64,000 bases of DNA from an uncultured Acinetobacter sp. (GTDB lineage: Bacteria > Pseudomonadota > Gammaproteobacteria > Pseudomonadales > Moraxellaceae): the NCBI RefSeq assembly GCF_947493735.1, contig NZ_CANLSL010000011.1, positions 1 to 64,000 of the forward strand, given 5' to 3'. Position numbers and translations under genes: made by a program. The notes beneath the pieces are model-generated. The model saw only the letters and a program-made list of their open reading frames with translations, was not told the origin of the DNA and did not search any database. Position 1 is the first letter of the stretch, and each line of letters starts with the position of its first letter. Shown here piece after piece: positions 1-8,949 of this stretch.

Positions 1-117
1 CGCTTTAGTATCATTTTTGAAGAGCGTGTAACCAAGTATTTTTAAATCTGCATTTACACAGAATTATTTACACACTCCAGTCTAATATTTTAGATGCAGA
101 TTTTATTTTGTATAGAA

Positions 118-690
118 TTAACGGCTGTTTGGCACAGTTAAGATCGGTGGAACTGCTTCATAGTTGATCTCAACACGACGGTTTTCACTCCACGCTGCTT
201 CATTATGACCTGCATTGACAGGTTGCTCTTTGCCATAGCTCACAGCTTCAAGCTGATCTGCACGCACACCATAAGACGTCAGGAATGACTCAACTGCCTT
301 AGCACGACGCTCACCAAGTGCCATATTGTACTCACGTGTACCACGCTCATCGGTATGTCCAACCAGTGCAACTTTTGAGTTGGCATTGGCAGAGAGATAT
401 TGAGCATGCGCTTGCAGTGTTTGATAGTCTTCGTTAGAGACATCGCTACTGTCATAGTCGAAGTGAACCACACGCTTTGCAAGGAATGGGCGATTGGCAT
501 CGGTTACACCAAGCGTAGAGCCACCTTGAGCACTAATACTAGAGTCCGTACCAAGACCTGAAGTCGTTGCACCTGATACAGAGCCAGTGCCATTGGTCAC
601 GGTGGTATTTGTCGCAGGCTTGCGGTTTGCACAACCTGTTGCGATTAATGATCCAGCTAAGATTGGAAGAATCAATAATTTATAATTCAT
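118..690 (-). CDS. pal: Pal, peptidoglycan-associated outer-membrane lipoprotein
   Basis: Lipid-anchored in the inner leaflet of the outer membrane, Pal binds peptidoglycan and is released or recruited by TolB during cell constriction. The 190-aa product has a lipoprotein signal peptide ending in a lipobox (I-A-T-G-C, Cys about residue 20), a Thr/Ser/Gly-rich linker (about 25-65), and a C-terminal OmpA-like domain with the GHTDERG segment (Asp for diaminopimelate binding) and the closing NRRVEI motif. It is the last gene of the minus-strand ybgC-tolQRAB-pal cluster, 1.4 kb downstream of the tolB start. Length and domain order are normal for the family. The 117 bases beyond the stop contain no gene. 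Confidence 0.96.
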   Translation of the reverse strand: MNYKLLILPILAGSLIATGCANRKPATNTTVTNGTGSVSGATTSGLGTDSSISAQGGSTLGVTDANRPFLAKRVVHFDYDSSDVSNEDYQTLQAHAQYLSANANSKVALVGHTDERGTREYNMALGERRAKAVESFLTSYGVRADQLEAVSYGKEQPVNAGHNEAAWSENRRVEINYEAVPPILTVPNSR

Positions 691-761
691 GTTGCTCTCC
701 TTCGAGATGAGTAGTTAAATTTTTAAAACAGCATTTACAACAGTTTTAATGAATAGGGTTG

Positions 762-2075
762 TTAATGGCTTGGCGCCCAAGCAGGTTCACGGACTTCACC
801 TTGTTCACTTGGTAGATTCATACGGAATCGACCATCGGTAGACATGATCGACAACAAACCACGATTGCCTTCTCGAGTGGCGTAGACCACCATCTGACCA
901 TTCGGTGAGAAGCTTGGAGATTCATCTAATGAAGTCGGTGTCAGGATATTGAAAATTCCTGAGTTTAAATCCATCAGCGCAACTTTATAATTACTACCGC
1001 TTGGACGATGAACTAATGCAATTTTGCTACCGTCAGCATTCAGGGTTGCACGTGCGTTAAATGCACCTTTAAAGGTCATGCGTTTGGTTGAACCATCGGC
1101 AAAGGTATAACGATAAATCTGCGGTGAACCGCCACGATCTGAAGTAAAGATGAATGACTTGCCATCAGGTGTATAACGAGCTTCGGTGTCGATCGCTGTA
1201 TCACGTGTCAAGCGAGTGAGTTGCTTGTTGGAAAGATTCATGCGGTAGATTTCAGGATTACCGTCCATTGACGCAGTAAATAGCATGTTCTGACCATCAG
1301 GTGAGAAGCTTGGCGCACCGTTTAGGCCTCTAAAACTGGTGAGAAGCTGACGCTGACCAGTCGATAAATCTTGCAAATAAATCGCAGGACGTTTGCTTTC
1401 AAACGATACATACGCCAATTTCTTGGCATCAGGTGTCCATGATGGTGAAAGAATCGGTTCAGGCGAAGACAAAATCGTACGTGGTTCTGCGCCATCTGTA
1501 TCAGCGATTTGTAATGTATAGCGTTGGTCAGGTGTCGCAGGATTGCGAAGTACATAGGCAATACGACCACTAAAGTCACCTGGGACACCAGTCAGTGCTT
1601 TATAGATCGTATCACTAATTAAGTGCGCTGCTTTACGCATTTGATTGCTTGGTACGGTGAGCACTTCATTCAGTAACCATTGCTGTTTATCGGTATCAAA
1701 CAGTTGGTATTGAATTTTGTAGGTCGAGCCATCGACTTGTTGTACTTGCCCCATCACTACATAAGGAATGCCTGCACCTTTCCAAACACCGACGTTCATT
1801 TGATTGGGTGAAGTTGGGTTGGCAGGAAGGTTATTTGATGTACTGGTAAAACGACCTGAACGGTTTAAATCACTGGCAACGATCGGTGAAACAGTTTGGT
1901 CATTGCCAAATGGCACAACAGCAATCTGCGGTGCTTGATCAGGCGCTTTGGCAATTTCCAAATGGAGTTGTGCAAAGCTTTGTTGCGCTGTCAGTGGCGT
2001 ACAAGCGACCAAGAGGGCAAGTGCAAGGTGCTTATAGTTCAGTGTAGATTTTGAATCGTTATTTAAAGCAATCAT
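762..2075 (-). CDS. tolB: TolB, periplasmic beta-propeller of the Tol-Pal system
   Basis: TolB is a periplasmic protein that binds Pal through its propeller and TolA through its N-terminus. The product has an N-terminal signal peptide (hydrophobic stretch ending near QQSFA), a TolB N-terminal domain (about 40-170), then repeated WD40-like blades marked by SPDG, TPDG and NADG turns. The first in-frame ATG (at 2075) gives 437 aa; a TTG at 2090 would add five residues (MKYVE). Neither start has a well-placed ribosome binding site: an AAAGG lies almost against the TTG and about 18 nt ahead of the ATG, so the start is not settled. The gap of about 260 nt from tolA suggests that tolB-pal may have its own promoter. 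Confidence 0.94.
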   Translation of the reverse strand: MIALNNDSKSTLNYKHLALALLVACTPLTAQQSFAQLHLEIAKAPDQAPQIAVVPFGNDQTVSPIVASDLNRSGRFTSTSNNLPANPTSPNQMNVGVWKGAGIPYVVMGQVQQVDGSTYKIQYQLFDTDKQQWLLNEVLTVPSNQMRKAAHLISDTIYKALTGVPGDFSGRIAYVLRNPATPDQRYTLQIADTDGAEPRTILSSPEPILSPSWTPDAKKLAYVSFESKRPAIYLQDLSTGQRQLLTSFRGLNGAPSFSPDGQNMLFTASMDGNPEIYRMNLSNKQLTRLTRDTAIDTEARYTPDGKSFIFTSDRGGSPQIYRYTFADGSTKRMTFKGAFNARATLNADGSKIALVHRPSGSNYKVALMDLNSGIFNILTPTSLDESPSFSPNGQMVVYATREGNRGLLSIMSTDGRFRMNLPSEQGEVREPAWAPSH

Positions 2076-2090
2076 CTCGACGTATTTCAA

Positions 2091-2338
2091 ACCTTTTCAA
2101 TAAAAGCCTGTACATGGCACTGGGCTGTATGGCAATGGGGGTGTGATATATATTTCCAAATTGTGAGAGGTTTTGGAAATGTTAAATAAATTATTGATGT
2201 TGTAACAAAGCCGTGGCATGAATTCTATACTGACTATGTAAAGTTATGATGACAAAGCTTTTATATTCAAACAATGTATATTGATATTAAAGCGTTGTCA
2301 CCACGATCAGGGGTTTTTATAAAGACTTTTTAAGGAAA
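2091..2338. other. tolA-tolB intergenic gap
   Basis: These roughly 250 bases hold no credible reading frame. The run is AT-rich and lies in the transcription direction between tolA and tolB, whereas the other tol genes are separated by less than 100 nt. It probably carries a promoter for tolB-pal, but I could not pick a convincing -35/-10 pair, and I see no clear terminator hairpin. Confidence 0.4.
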
Positions 2339-3544
2339 TTATTGTGCTGTAAATGTTGAAGTCACAATTTTAGCCTGATTTCGAGCATCTGGATCTTCAG
2401 GCATAGGAAATGGTTGTGCATCATTGATTGCTGCTTTAATACTTGCATCAAGATTGGCATCACCACTCGGTTTAGTAATGACAATTGAAAGTACTTTCCC
2501 AGAGTCTGAAAGGTTAAATCGAACACCAACATTTTTACCTGAACTTCCCATTGGAACATTCCAAGCCGTCTTAACTTTATTGGTAAAAACACCTTTTGCA
2601 TTGGACGCAATTTTCTTAGATTCCGCTTTTTTATTGGCAGCAGATTCTTTGGCTTCACGTTCGGCTTTGGCTTTTGCCTCTGCATCGGCTTTTTTCTTGG
2701 CTTCGGCATTAGCCTTCGCTTTTGCCTCTGCATCCGCTTTTTGTTTTGCTTCGGCATCTGCCTTGGCTTTTGCTTCGGCATCTGCTTTGGCTTTTGCCTC
2801 TGCATCGGCTTTTTTCTTGGCTTCGGCATCAGCTTTACGTTTTGCTTCAGCATCCGCTTTTTTCTTTGCATCAGCATCAGCATCAGCTTTACGTTTTGCT
2901 TCAGCATCCGCTTTTTTCTTTGCATCAGCATCAGCATCAGCTTTGCGCTTTGCCTCTGCATCGGCTTTTTTCTTGGCTTCGGCATCAGCCTTCGCTTTTG
3001 CCTCAGCATCAGCCTTTTTCTTGGCGTCTGCGTCAGCTTTACGTTTTGCCTCAGCGTCAGATTTTTTCTTTGCATCCGCTTGGCGCTGTTTTTCTAAGGC
3101 TTGTTGGCGCTGTTTTTCCTGACGATCAGCTTCTTGACGTTGCTTTTGCTCAAGTTGCTTTTGCGCTTGTTGTTCTTTTTCTCGCTGTTTTTGCTCTTGT
3201 TGCTTTTGTTCTAGCTGTTTCTGACGAGTGTCTTCGACTGGCTTTTCTTTCGGCTGAATTGGTGTTGGTACTGGATTGATTTCTTCAGGTGTTTCGGCGA
3301 CTTCAGGCGCTTCTGTAATTTCCGAGATGTTCTCAGTCGGTGCTTCGGTGAGCTCTTGAAGCGGTTTGTCTTGTTGTAAAAGTTTGAGCTGTTCAGGCGT
3401 AATTAGAACGGTTTTTAATGGTTTTTGTGGCTCAAGGAGTGGCGCGTCAGCAAAAAAAGCCAAGCCGACCAATACCACGGCATGAATACCGACAGTAAAG
3501 GCAATAGCAAGTGACTTTTGTTTAAACTCAGGTTGACGACGCAT
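2339..3544 (-). CDS. tolA: TolA, membrane-spanning energy transducer
   Basis: TolA links the TolQR proton-driven motor in the inner membrane to TolB/Pal at the outer membrane. The 401-aa product has one N-terminal transmembrane helix (about 12-32), a Pro/Glu-rich stretch, a long Gln/Lys-rich then Ala/Lys/Asp/Glu-rich helical domain II (about 105-310) made of KKKADAEAK-like repeats, and a compact C-terminal domain III (about 315-401, starting near GVFTNKVKTAWNVP) of the TolA/TonB C-terminal type. Domain II includes a nearly exact 54-bp (18-codon) tandem duplication near 2831-2940, so its length probably varies between strains. Open frames on the opposite strand here are by-products of the repeat. 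Confidence 0.95.
   Translation of the reverse strand: MRRQPEFKQKSLAIAFTVGIHAVVLVGLAFFADAPLLEPQKPLKTVLITPEQLKLLQQDKPLQELTEAPTENISEITEAPEVAETPEEINPVPTPIQPKEKPVEDTRQKQLEQKQQEQKQREKEQQAQKQLEQKQRQEADRQEKQRQQALEKQRQADAKKKSDAEAKRKADADAKKKADAEAKAKADAEAKKKADAEAKRKADADADAKKKADAEAKRKADADADAKKKADAEAKRKADAEAKKKADAEAKAKADAEAKAKADAEAKQKADAEAKAKANAEAKKKADAEAKAKAEREAKESAANKKAESKKIASNAKGVFTNKVKTAWNVPMGSSGKNVGVRFNLSDSGKVLSIVITKPSGDANLDASIKAAINDAQPFPMPEDPDARNQAKIVTSTFTAQ
2640..3075. repeat. Low-complexity codon repeats encoding TolA domain II
   Basis: On the plus strand this segment repeats variants of gcatc(a/g)gc-tttttctt-ggc(t)tc. On the minus strand these encode KADAEAK-type heptads. Two adjoining copies of a 54-bp unit, beginning near 2831 and 2885, are essentially identical, and the others have diverged. 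Such tracts change length by slippage or recombination. The expected protein-level effect is only a longer or shorter periplasm-spanning helix. Confidence 0.8.
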
Positions 3545-3636
3545 ATTTTCTACTTTTTACAAACTTCATTAAACGCTAAGGGTGGTGTGAATTTTTGAGC
3601 CATTTTCGTGGTTCAGGATTATTTCGTGATATCAAC

Positions 3637-4080
3637 TTATTTTAGTGGTTGAGTGACCAGTCCGACTTGATCAAGTCCTGCTTGTTGTAAGTCAGACATC
3701 AGCTTCATCACTTCACCATAAGCAATGGATTGATCGCCTGCAACCATGACATTGATATTTTCATCTTCTGCAAGGGCAGAGGTCAGTGTGCTTTCAATTT
3801 CAGACAAAGTCATGGTTTGTTTATTTTTGCCGTCTTTTTCTAAACTGAGTTGACCAGAGCTTTCTAATTCAACGACATAGACACTTGATTCACTGCTATT
3901 GGCAACTTGATCTTGCCCATTAACTTTAGGTAGATCGACATTGACTTTACTGGTGATCATCGGTGCAGTGACCATGAAAATAACCAAAAGCACTAACATC
4001 ACGTCGATGTACGGAACGACGTTCATTTCACTTTTCAATGGTTTTTTAATGCGTGCAAAACGGCTCGTTGAACGTGACAT
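3637..4080 (-). CDS. tolR: TolR, Tol-Pal proton-channel subunit
   Basis: TolR is an ExbD/TolR-family inner-membrane protein that forms the proton channel with TolQ and moves TolA. The 147-aa product has a short cytoplasmic N-terminus, one transmembrane helix (about 21-42) containing the essential membrane Asp (D26 in VVPYIDVML), and a periplasmic domain ending in the GLVTQPLK strand. Its ATG start at 4080 lies 24 nt after the tolQ stop, consistent with cotranscription and a shared stoichiometric complex. A 92-nt gap separates it from tolA. Confidence 0.95.
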   Translation of the reverse strand: MSRSTSRFARIKKPLKSEMNVVPYIDVMLVLLVIFMVTAPMITSKVNVDLPKVNGQDQVANSSESSVYVVELESSGQLSLEKDGKNKQTMTLSEIESTLTSALAEDENINVMVAGDQSIAYGEVMKLMSDLQQAGLDQVGLVTQPLK

Positions 4081-4104
4081 GATTTAACTTCTCAACTCAG
4101 CGGA

Positions 4105-4812
4105 TTAATCTTCTAGCTCAGGTGCAAGCGATTGACGTTGCAAGCGTGCTGTCATCTCTTCGGCGAATAAGGCACGTTCTTCGTACAAACCTTCACTTTT
4201 TGAGGTGAAATGGTTGAACGCCAATACTGCAGGAATTGCTGCAAATAGACCAATCGCCGTCGCAATCAAGGCTTCGGCAATCCCTGGTGCAACCGTAGCA
4301 AGCGTGACTTGCTCGGCAGTCGATAATCCGATAAATGCCGTCATGATACCCCATACCGTACCGAATAAACCGACATAAGGTGCAACCGAACCGATACTGG
4401 CTAATGTGCCTAGACCATGCTCCAAACCTGCTTGTTCACGAGAAAGGCTGACACGCAAAATACGATCTGTGCCTTCTAAAGATTGGGTGAGTGAGGCTTT
4501 ACGTTTATTCAGCTTATTAAATTCGCTATAACCGTCATGGAAGACGTTTTCCAAACCTGCACGGTTGGCTTTGGTTTGTGCATTTTTAAATAAAGTCGGA
4601 AGTTCTGCGCCTGACCAAAAGACTTTTTCAAACTGTTGATCTTGTTTATTGGCATTTTTAAAGCTGATATAGAGCTTGGCGATGAGATACCAACTGTAGA
4701 TGGATGCCAATAACAAGCCGAGCATCACCAATTGCACGATGATTCCTGCGCCTAAAATCAAATCCATGACATTTAAAGAATGTGCGGTTGTGGTTAAAGT
4801 TTCGGTTGGCAT
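4105..4812 (-). CDS. tolQ: TolQ, Tol-Pal motor subunit
   Basis: TolQ is a MotA/TolQ/ExbB-family inner-membrane protein that surrounds TolR and converts proton flow into TolA movement. The 235-aa product has three predicted membrane segments: about 17-42, and a pair at about 140-165 and 175-200 with the conserved VAPYVGLFGTVWGIM and AIGLFAAIPAVLAFN motifs. Length and motifs are typical. It lies between ybgC (56-nt gap) and tolR (24-nt gap) on the minus strand. Confidence 0.95.
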   Translation of the reverse strand: MPTETLTTTAHSLNVMDLILGAGIIVQLVMLGLLLASIYSWYLIAKLYISFKNANKQDQQFEKVFWSGAELPTLFKNAQTKANRAGLENVFHDGYSEFNKLNKRKASLTQSLEGTDRILRVSLSREQAGLEHGLGTLASIGSVAPYVGLFGTVWGIMTAFIGLSTAEQVTLATVAPGIAEALIATAIGLFAAIPAVLAFNHFTSKSEGLYEERALFAEEMTARLQRQSLAPELED

Positions 4813-4868
4813 AATCTATTTGACCAAAAAAGTTTTAATTCAGTTTTCGATGACTATCGCTGTGCTTT

Positions 4869-5345
4869 TTACAGTGATCGCTGTTCAAAAGCAAGCTGTT
4901 CAAGAATCATTTCCTTCAAAGCCTCAGGCAATTTGCGTGGTCGCATATCCTTTGATAGACAGGCGATGGTGACAAGTCCTGAAGCCAGCAGTATTTCATC
5001 ACGGTATATTTCTTGTTGCAAGGAAAATGATGCGGATTTGCAAGAAATTACACGTGCTGTAACAGTGAGTAAATCATCCATTAAAATTGGTCGATGGTAT
5101 TTCACCGAAATCTCGTGTACCACAAAGTTGTAATCTTGTTGATGCCAATAATGCTCAAACTTTGATGCACGAAGCCATTCGGTACGGGTACGCTCCATGT
5201 AGCGAATGTGATTGGCATGGTAGACGATGCCACCTGCATCAGTATCTTCGATATATACTCGAATCGGAAAACGAAAACAATTGACAGATGATTGCGCTGA
5301 ATTTGTAGATTGTGAATGTGTAGGTGAACTGGCAGATTGACTCAT
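4869..5345 (-). CDS. ybgC: YbgC, tol-pal-associated acyl-CoA thioesterase
   Basis: YbgC is a cytoplasmic hotdog-fold thioesterase usually encoded first in tol-pal clusters. The 158-aa product carries the signature EDTDAGGIVYHANHIRYMER; D36 and H43 correspond to the catalytic Asp and nearby His of the E. coli enzyme (D18, H25). It has an unusually long Ser/Gln/Thr-rich N-terminal tail (about 20 residues) before the fold begins at FRFPIRVY, so a shorter protein is possible, but no in-frame ATG is seen there. It is the first gene of the minus-strand tol cluster and is divergent from bioA. Confidence 0.92.
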   Translation of the reverse strand: MSQSASSPTHSQSTNSAQSSVNCFRFPIRVYIEDTDAGGIVYHANHIRYMERTRTEWLRASKFEHYWHQQDYNFVVHEISVKYHRPILMDDLLTVTARVISCKSASFSLQQEIYRDEILLASGLVTIACLSKDMRPRKLPEALKEMILEQLAFEQRSL

Positions 5346-5536
5346 ATTTTTGCTCGAAGTACATATGTAGAGAAATCATGATTTTTGAGTTTAGCCGATC
5401 AGTTCAATTTATCAAATGGCACTGCTGTTCATATTGCGTAGATTTTTCATTGAGCGCATTTTGCCATTGAGTGCATTTAAAAGTGTGGCACACTGTTTCG
5501 GAAATTTTAATCTTCATTTTTTCAACGTGGTTTCCA

Positions 5537-6826
5537 ATGACTGACCCATTTGATCGCCAACATCTGTGGCATCCCTATACCTCAATGATTGATCCGCTAC
5601 CGACCTATCAAGTGCGTTCGGCAGATGGCGTGTATATTGAGCTAGAAAGTGGTGAGCGTCTGATTGATGGTATGTCATCGTGGTGGTGTGTGATTCATGG
5701 CTACAATCATCCTGAATTGAATCAAGCGATAGAAACGCAACTGAAAAAAATGTCGCATGTGATGTTTGGCGGTTTGACTCATCAGCCAGCGATTGATTTG
5801 GGCAAACAACTTTTAGCGATTGCGCCGAAGCAATTTCAAAAGATTTTTTATGCAGATTCGGGTTCGGTGGCGGTCGAAGTTGCCTTAAAAATGGCAATTC
5901 AATTTTGGGCTGCAAAAGGCAAAACTGAAACCACTCAAGCTAACAAAACAAACTTTATTACTACACGTTCGGGTTATCACGGCGACACGTGGAATGCGAT
6001 GTCGGTTTGCGACCCTGTTACGGGTATGCACCATATTTTTGGCACAAGTTTGCCACAACGCATGTTCATCCCTGCACCACAATCCAGTTTTTCAGGAGAA
6101 TGGTGTCCTGATGATATTGAGCCTTTAGCACAGATGTTGCAGGCGCATCATGACAGCATTGCTGCCATGATTATCGAACCGATCGTGCAAGGTGCGGGCG
6201 GTATGCGCATTTATCATCCTGAATATCTACGTCAAGCAAGTAAATTGTGTAAACAATATGATGTGCTATTAATCGTCGATGAGATTGCCACAGGCTTTGG
6301 ACGTACCGGAAAGTTATTCGCAAGCGAACATGCTGATGTACAAGCAGACATCATGTGTATCGGCAAAGCATTAACTGGTGGCTACATGACGCTATCGGCA
6401 ACTTTAACGACTGATCATGTGGCGCAAACCATTAGTGCGGGTAATCCGAGTGCTTTTATGCACGGACCGACGTTTATGGCAAATCCGTTGGCGTGCGCTG
6501 TAGCATTAAAGTCCATTCAAGTATTGTTAGCGCAGGATTGGCAGGGCAAGATTGCACAGATCGAACAACAAATTGCATCAGTTTTAACACCATTAAAATC
6601 ACTCCAGCAAGTCGCCGATGTGCGTGTGCTTGGCGCAATCGGTGTCGTAGAAATGAAAAATCCAGTCGATATGGCGCAGATTCAACAGCGTTGTATCGAG
6701 CTTGGTGTGTGGATTCGTCCTTTTGGCAAGTTGGTGTATATCATGCCGCCGTACATTATTTCTGAGGCAGAGTTGCAGACTTTGCTTGATGCGGTGCAGA
6801 CGATAGTCAAAGAAACTGCGGAATAA
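5537..6826 (+). CDS. bioA: BioA, adenosylmethionine-8-amino-7-oxononanoate aminotransferase
   Basis: This PLP enzyme converts KAPA to DAPA in biotin synthesis using SAM as amino donor. I chose the ATG at 5537 ([17 protein letters not shown]), which matches the usual BioA N-terminus; an upstream in-frame ATG at 5471 would add 22 unlikely residues. Visible motifs are [35 protein letters not shown], the PLP-binding [12 protein letters not shown] and the lysine region [11 protein letters not shown]. At 429 aa the length is normal. It is first in a plus-strand bioA-bioF-bioD run and diverges from ybgC. I saw no clear BirA-type operator in the 190-nt gap. Confidence 0.95.
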   Translation: MTDPFDRQHLWHPYTSMIDPLPTYQVRSADGVYIELESGERLIDGMSSWWCVIHGYNHPELNQAIETQLKKMSHVMFGGLTHQPAIDLGKQLLAIAPKQFQKIFYADSGSVAVEVALKMAIQFWAAKGKTETTQANKTNFITTRSGYHGDTWNAMSVCDPVTGMHHIFGTSLPQRMFIPAPQSSFSGEWCPDDIEPLAQMLQAHHDSIAAMIIEPIVQGAGGMRIYHPEYLRQASKLCKQYDVLLIVDEIATGFGRTGKLFASEHADVQADIMCIGKALTGGYMTLSATLTTDHVAQTISAGNPSAFMHGPTFMANPLACAVALKSIQVLLAQDWQGKIAQIEQQIASVLTPLKSLQQVADVRVLGAIGVVEMKNPVDMAQIQQRCIELGVWIRPFGKLVYIMPPYIISEAELQTLLDAVQTIVKETAE

Positions 6827-6860
6827 ATTCTTTTTAATTTTTAATTGTTCATATTCAGGG

Positions 6861-8027
6861 ATGCTTCACGTGAATCCACTTTATCAGTCTTATGCCGATA
6901 CGCTTGATCAACTCAAGGCGAAGGGCAATTATCGCTTCTTTAAACAGATTGAACGAGATGGACAATTTATTCATCTGAATGGCAAGCGGATGCTCAATCT
7001 CAGCTCCAATGACTATTTGGGTTTGGCGGAAAATGCGGATTTAAAAACGGAATTTCTCGATACTTATCCGATAGAAAAACAACACTTTACCAGTTCATCT
7101 TCACGGTTACTCACTGGGAATTTTAAAGAATATGAACAGCTTGAGGAGAATCTCAGCCAAGCCTTTGGGCGCTCGAGTTTGCTGTTTAATAGTGGCTATC
7201 ACATGAATATCGGTATTTTGCCTGCGCTTTGTGATGCCAAAACCTTGATCATTTCCGATGAACTCATTCACGCCAGTATCATTGATGGGATTCGCTTAAG
7301 CAAAGCGCAAAAACAGCGTTATGCCCATCAAAACTTCACTGAACTTGAACAGTTACTGATTATGGCGATGGATAATGAGGCGATTGATAAAATCATCATC
7401 GTTACTGAAAGTGTCTTTAGCATGGATGGTGATGTGACAGATTTAAAGCAATTGGTTGCCTTTAAACAGAAATATGCAAAAGTCATGCTCTATGTTGATG
7501 AGGCACATGCCATCGGTGTCTATGGCGAGCGTGGTTTGGGCTGTGCAGAGGCGCAGGATTGTATCGCTGAAGTTGATTTTTTGGTGGGGACATTTGGCAA
7601 AGCTCTAGCCTCGATCGGTGGTTATCTGATTTGTGATCAGGTGATCCGTGAATTTTTAATTAATAAAATGCGCTCGCTGATCTTTTCCACAGCGCAAGCA
7701 CCGATCAATATGGCGTGGACCAATTTTATTTTTCAGCGCATGATGCGTATGTCTGAACGACGTGAGAATCTGTTAAATATCAGTGCACAGCTGAAAAATG
7801 AAGTCGTCAATCGTGGGCTAAGCTGTCCGACGCAAAGTCATATCATTCCTGTGATCTACGGTGAAAACCAAACTGCTGTGGATAAGGCAATGCAGATGCA
7901 AGATGCAGGATTCTATGTGCTCCCAATCCGTCCGCCGACGGTGGCACAAGGTACGGCAAGGGTGCGGATTTGCTTACATGCGGATTTGCAGTGGTTGCAA
8001 CTCGAAGCACTTTTAGGAAAGTTATAA
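6861..8027 (+). CDS. bioF: BioF, 8-amino-7-oxononanoate synthase
   Basis: BioF is a PLP-dependent enzyme condensing pimeloyl-ACP/CoA with alanine to give KAPA. The 388-aa product shows LNLSSNDYLGLA, FTSSSSRLLTGN, the aspartate motif YVDEAHAIGVYG and the Schiff-base lysine in GTFGKALASIGGY. The start is uncertain: ATG at 6861 directly abuts an AGGG, while an in-frame GTG at 6870 (MNPLYQSYADTL) has that AGGG at a 9-nt spacing and may be the true start. The stop TAA is followed by ATC and then the bioD ATG in the same frame. Confidence 0.95.
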   Translation: MLHVNPLYQSYADTLDQLKAKGNYRFFKQIERDGQFIHLNGKRMLNLSSNDYLGLAENADLKTEFLDTYPIEKQHFTSSSSRLLTGNFKEYEQLEENLSQAFGRSSLLFNSGYHMNIGILPALCDAKTLIISDELIHASIIDGIRLSKAQKQRYAHQNFTELEQLLIMAMDNEAIDKIIIVTESVFSMDGDVTDLKQLVAFKQKYAKVMLYVDEAHAIGVYGERGLGCAEAQDCIAEVDFLVGTFGKALASIGGYLICDQVIREFLINKMRSLIFSTAQAPINMAWTNFIFQRMMRMSERRENLLNISAQLKNEVVNRGLSCPTQSHIIPVIYGENQTAVDKAMQMQDAGFYVLPIRPPTVAQGTARVRICLHADLQWLQLEALLGKL

Positions 8028-8030
8028 ATC

Positions 8031-8687
8031 ATGTTGAATCTGCAAAAAGGCATCTATTTTATCAGTGGTATTGATACCGATATTGGTAAAACTGTGGCAA
8101 CGGGAATACTTGCCAAACAATTGCTTGATCAAGGCGAGTCGATCATCACGCAAAAACTGGTACAAACAGGCAATGATGGATTTTCCGAAGATATCGCCAA
8201 ACATCGTCACTTGATGCAAAAAAATGATTTTGTAGAGGATGGCGAAGGGCTGACCGCACCGCAAATATTCAAATATCCTGCATCGCCACATCTCGCCACA
8301 TACCTTGAAAATACACATTTGGATTTAGATAAAATTTCAGGGTCCACGCAAGTGCTTGCAGAGCGTTATGATGTAGTTTTGCTCGAAGGTGCAGGCGGTC
8401 TAATGGTGCCACTTACCAAAGATTTACTCACTATCGACTATGTTGCTCAGCATAATTATCCAATCATCCTCGTCACGTCTGGACGGCTAGGTAGTATTAA
8501 TCATACTTTACTGAGTCTGTATGCCTTAAAGCAGTTTGGTGTATCGCTTCATAGTATTGTTTTTAATGCGTTTCACGACGCGCAAGACGAAGTGATTGCA
8601 GGGGATACACGGCAATATTTACAGCAGAAAATGATTGCGATGTTTCCTCAAGCGCAGTGGCTTGACTTGCCTAAAATGGAGATTTAA
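8031..8687 (+). CDS. bioD: BioD, dethiobiotin synthetase
   Basis: BioD is an ATP-dependent ligase closing the ureido ring of dethiobiotin from DAPA and CO2. The 218-aa product has an N-terminal P-loop ([16 protein letters not shown]), the [12 protein letters not shown] motif and the [16 protein letters not shown] segment typical of the family. It begins 3 nt after the bioF stop in the same reading frame, implying translational coupling. The SAM-dependent methyltransferase BioC, often encoded between bioF and bioD, is absent here, as are bioB and bioH; these must be elsewhere if biotin synthesis is complete. Confidence 0.95.
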   Translation: MLNLQKGIYFISGIDTDIGKTVATGILAKQLLDQGESIITQKLVQTGNDGFSEDIAKHRHLMQKNDFVEDGEGLTAPQIFKYPASPHLATYLENTHLDLDKISGSTQVLAERYDVVLLEGAGGLMVPLTKDLLTIDYVAQHNYPIILVTSGRLGSINHTLLSLYALKQFGVSLHSIVFNAFHDAQDEVIAGDTRQYLQQKMIAMFPQAQWLDLPKMEI

Positions 8688-8780
8688 AGTTCTAAAATGA
8701 GCATCAAAAATTTGAAGTAAAAGTTGTCCGAGTTAATAATGCTGAGCAGTAAAGCGTAATTTCATTACTATTGATTGATA

Positions 8781-8901
8781 AATCTCCCCCCTTGCGAAAC
8801 AATGTTTCTCATCTTTGAAAAAGAGGGGAACAGCATAGAATTCAACACTGTATTGAATGTCGAAATACTCCCTCCTTTGAAAAAAGAGGGTAGAGAGGAT
8901 T
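8781..8901. repeat. Probable dispersed intergenic repeat with C-run/G-run hairpins
   Basis: In the non-coding gap 8688-8949, the motif cTCCC..ctttgaaaaa-GAGGGg occurs twice in variant form: aatctcccccc...ctttgaaaaagagggga (8781-8829) and actccctcctttgaaaaaagagggt (8867-8891). The second folds into a hairpin (8870-8890). Between them lies a smaller inverted repeat, attcaa/ttgaat (8840-8858). No reading frame is credible. The pattern resembles short palindromic intergenic elements, but copies elsewhere in the genome cannot be tested here. It could also act as the 3' end for bioD or phr transcripts, which converge on it. Confidence 0.45.
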
Positions 8902-8949
8902 AAAAGTGCTTAACTGATAGGCATTAGTCCGAGTTAAAGAATTTTTAAT

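Noticed and set aside
1..117. Inverted words aaatctgcat/atgcagattt beyond the pal stop as a terminator
   Set aside because: The arms are 10 bp but separated by about 40 nt and not followed by a U run on the pal strand; too weak to call.
2424..3279. Long open frames on the plus strand opposite tolA
   Set aside because: They are antisense to the Ala/Lys repeat region of TolA; their low-complexity composition (Phe/Leu/Ser/Ala) is a by-product of that repeat.
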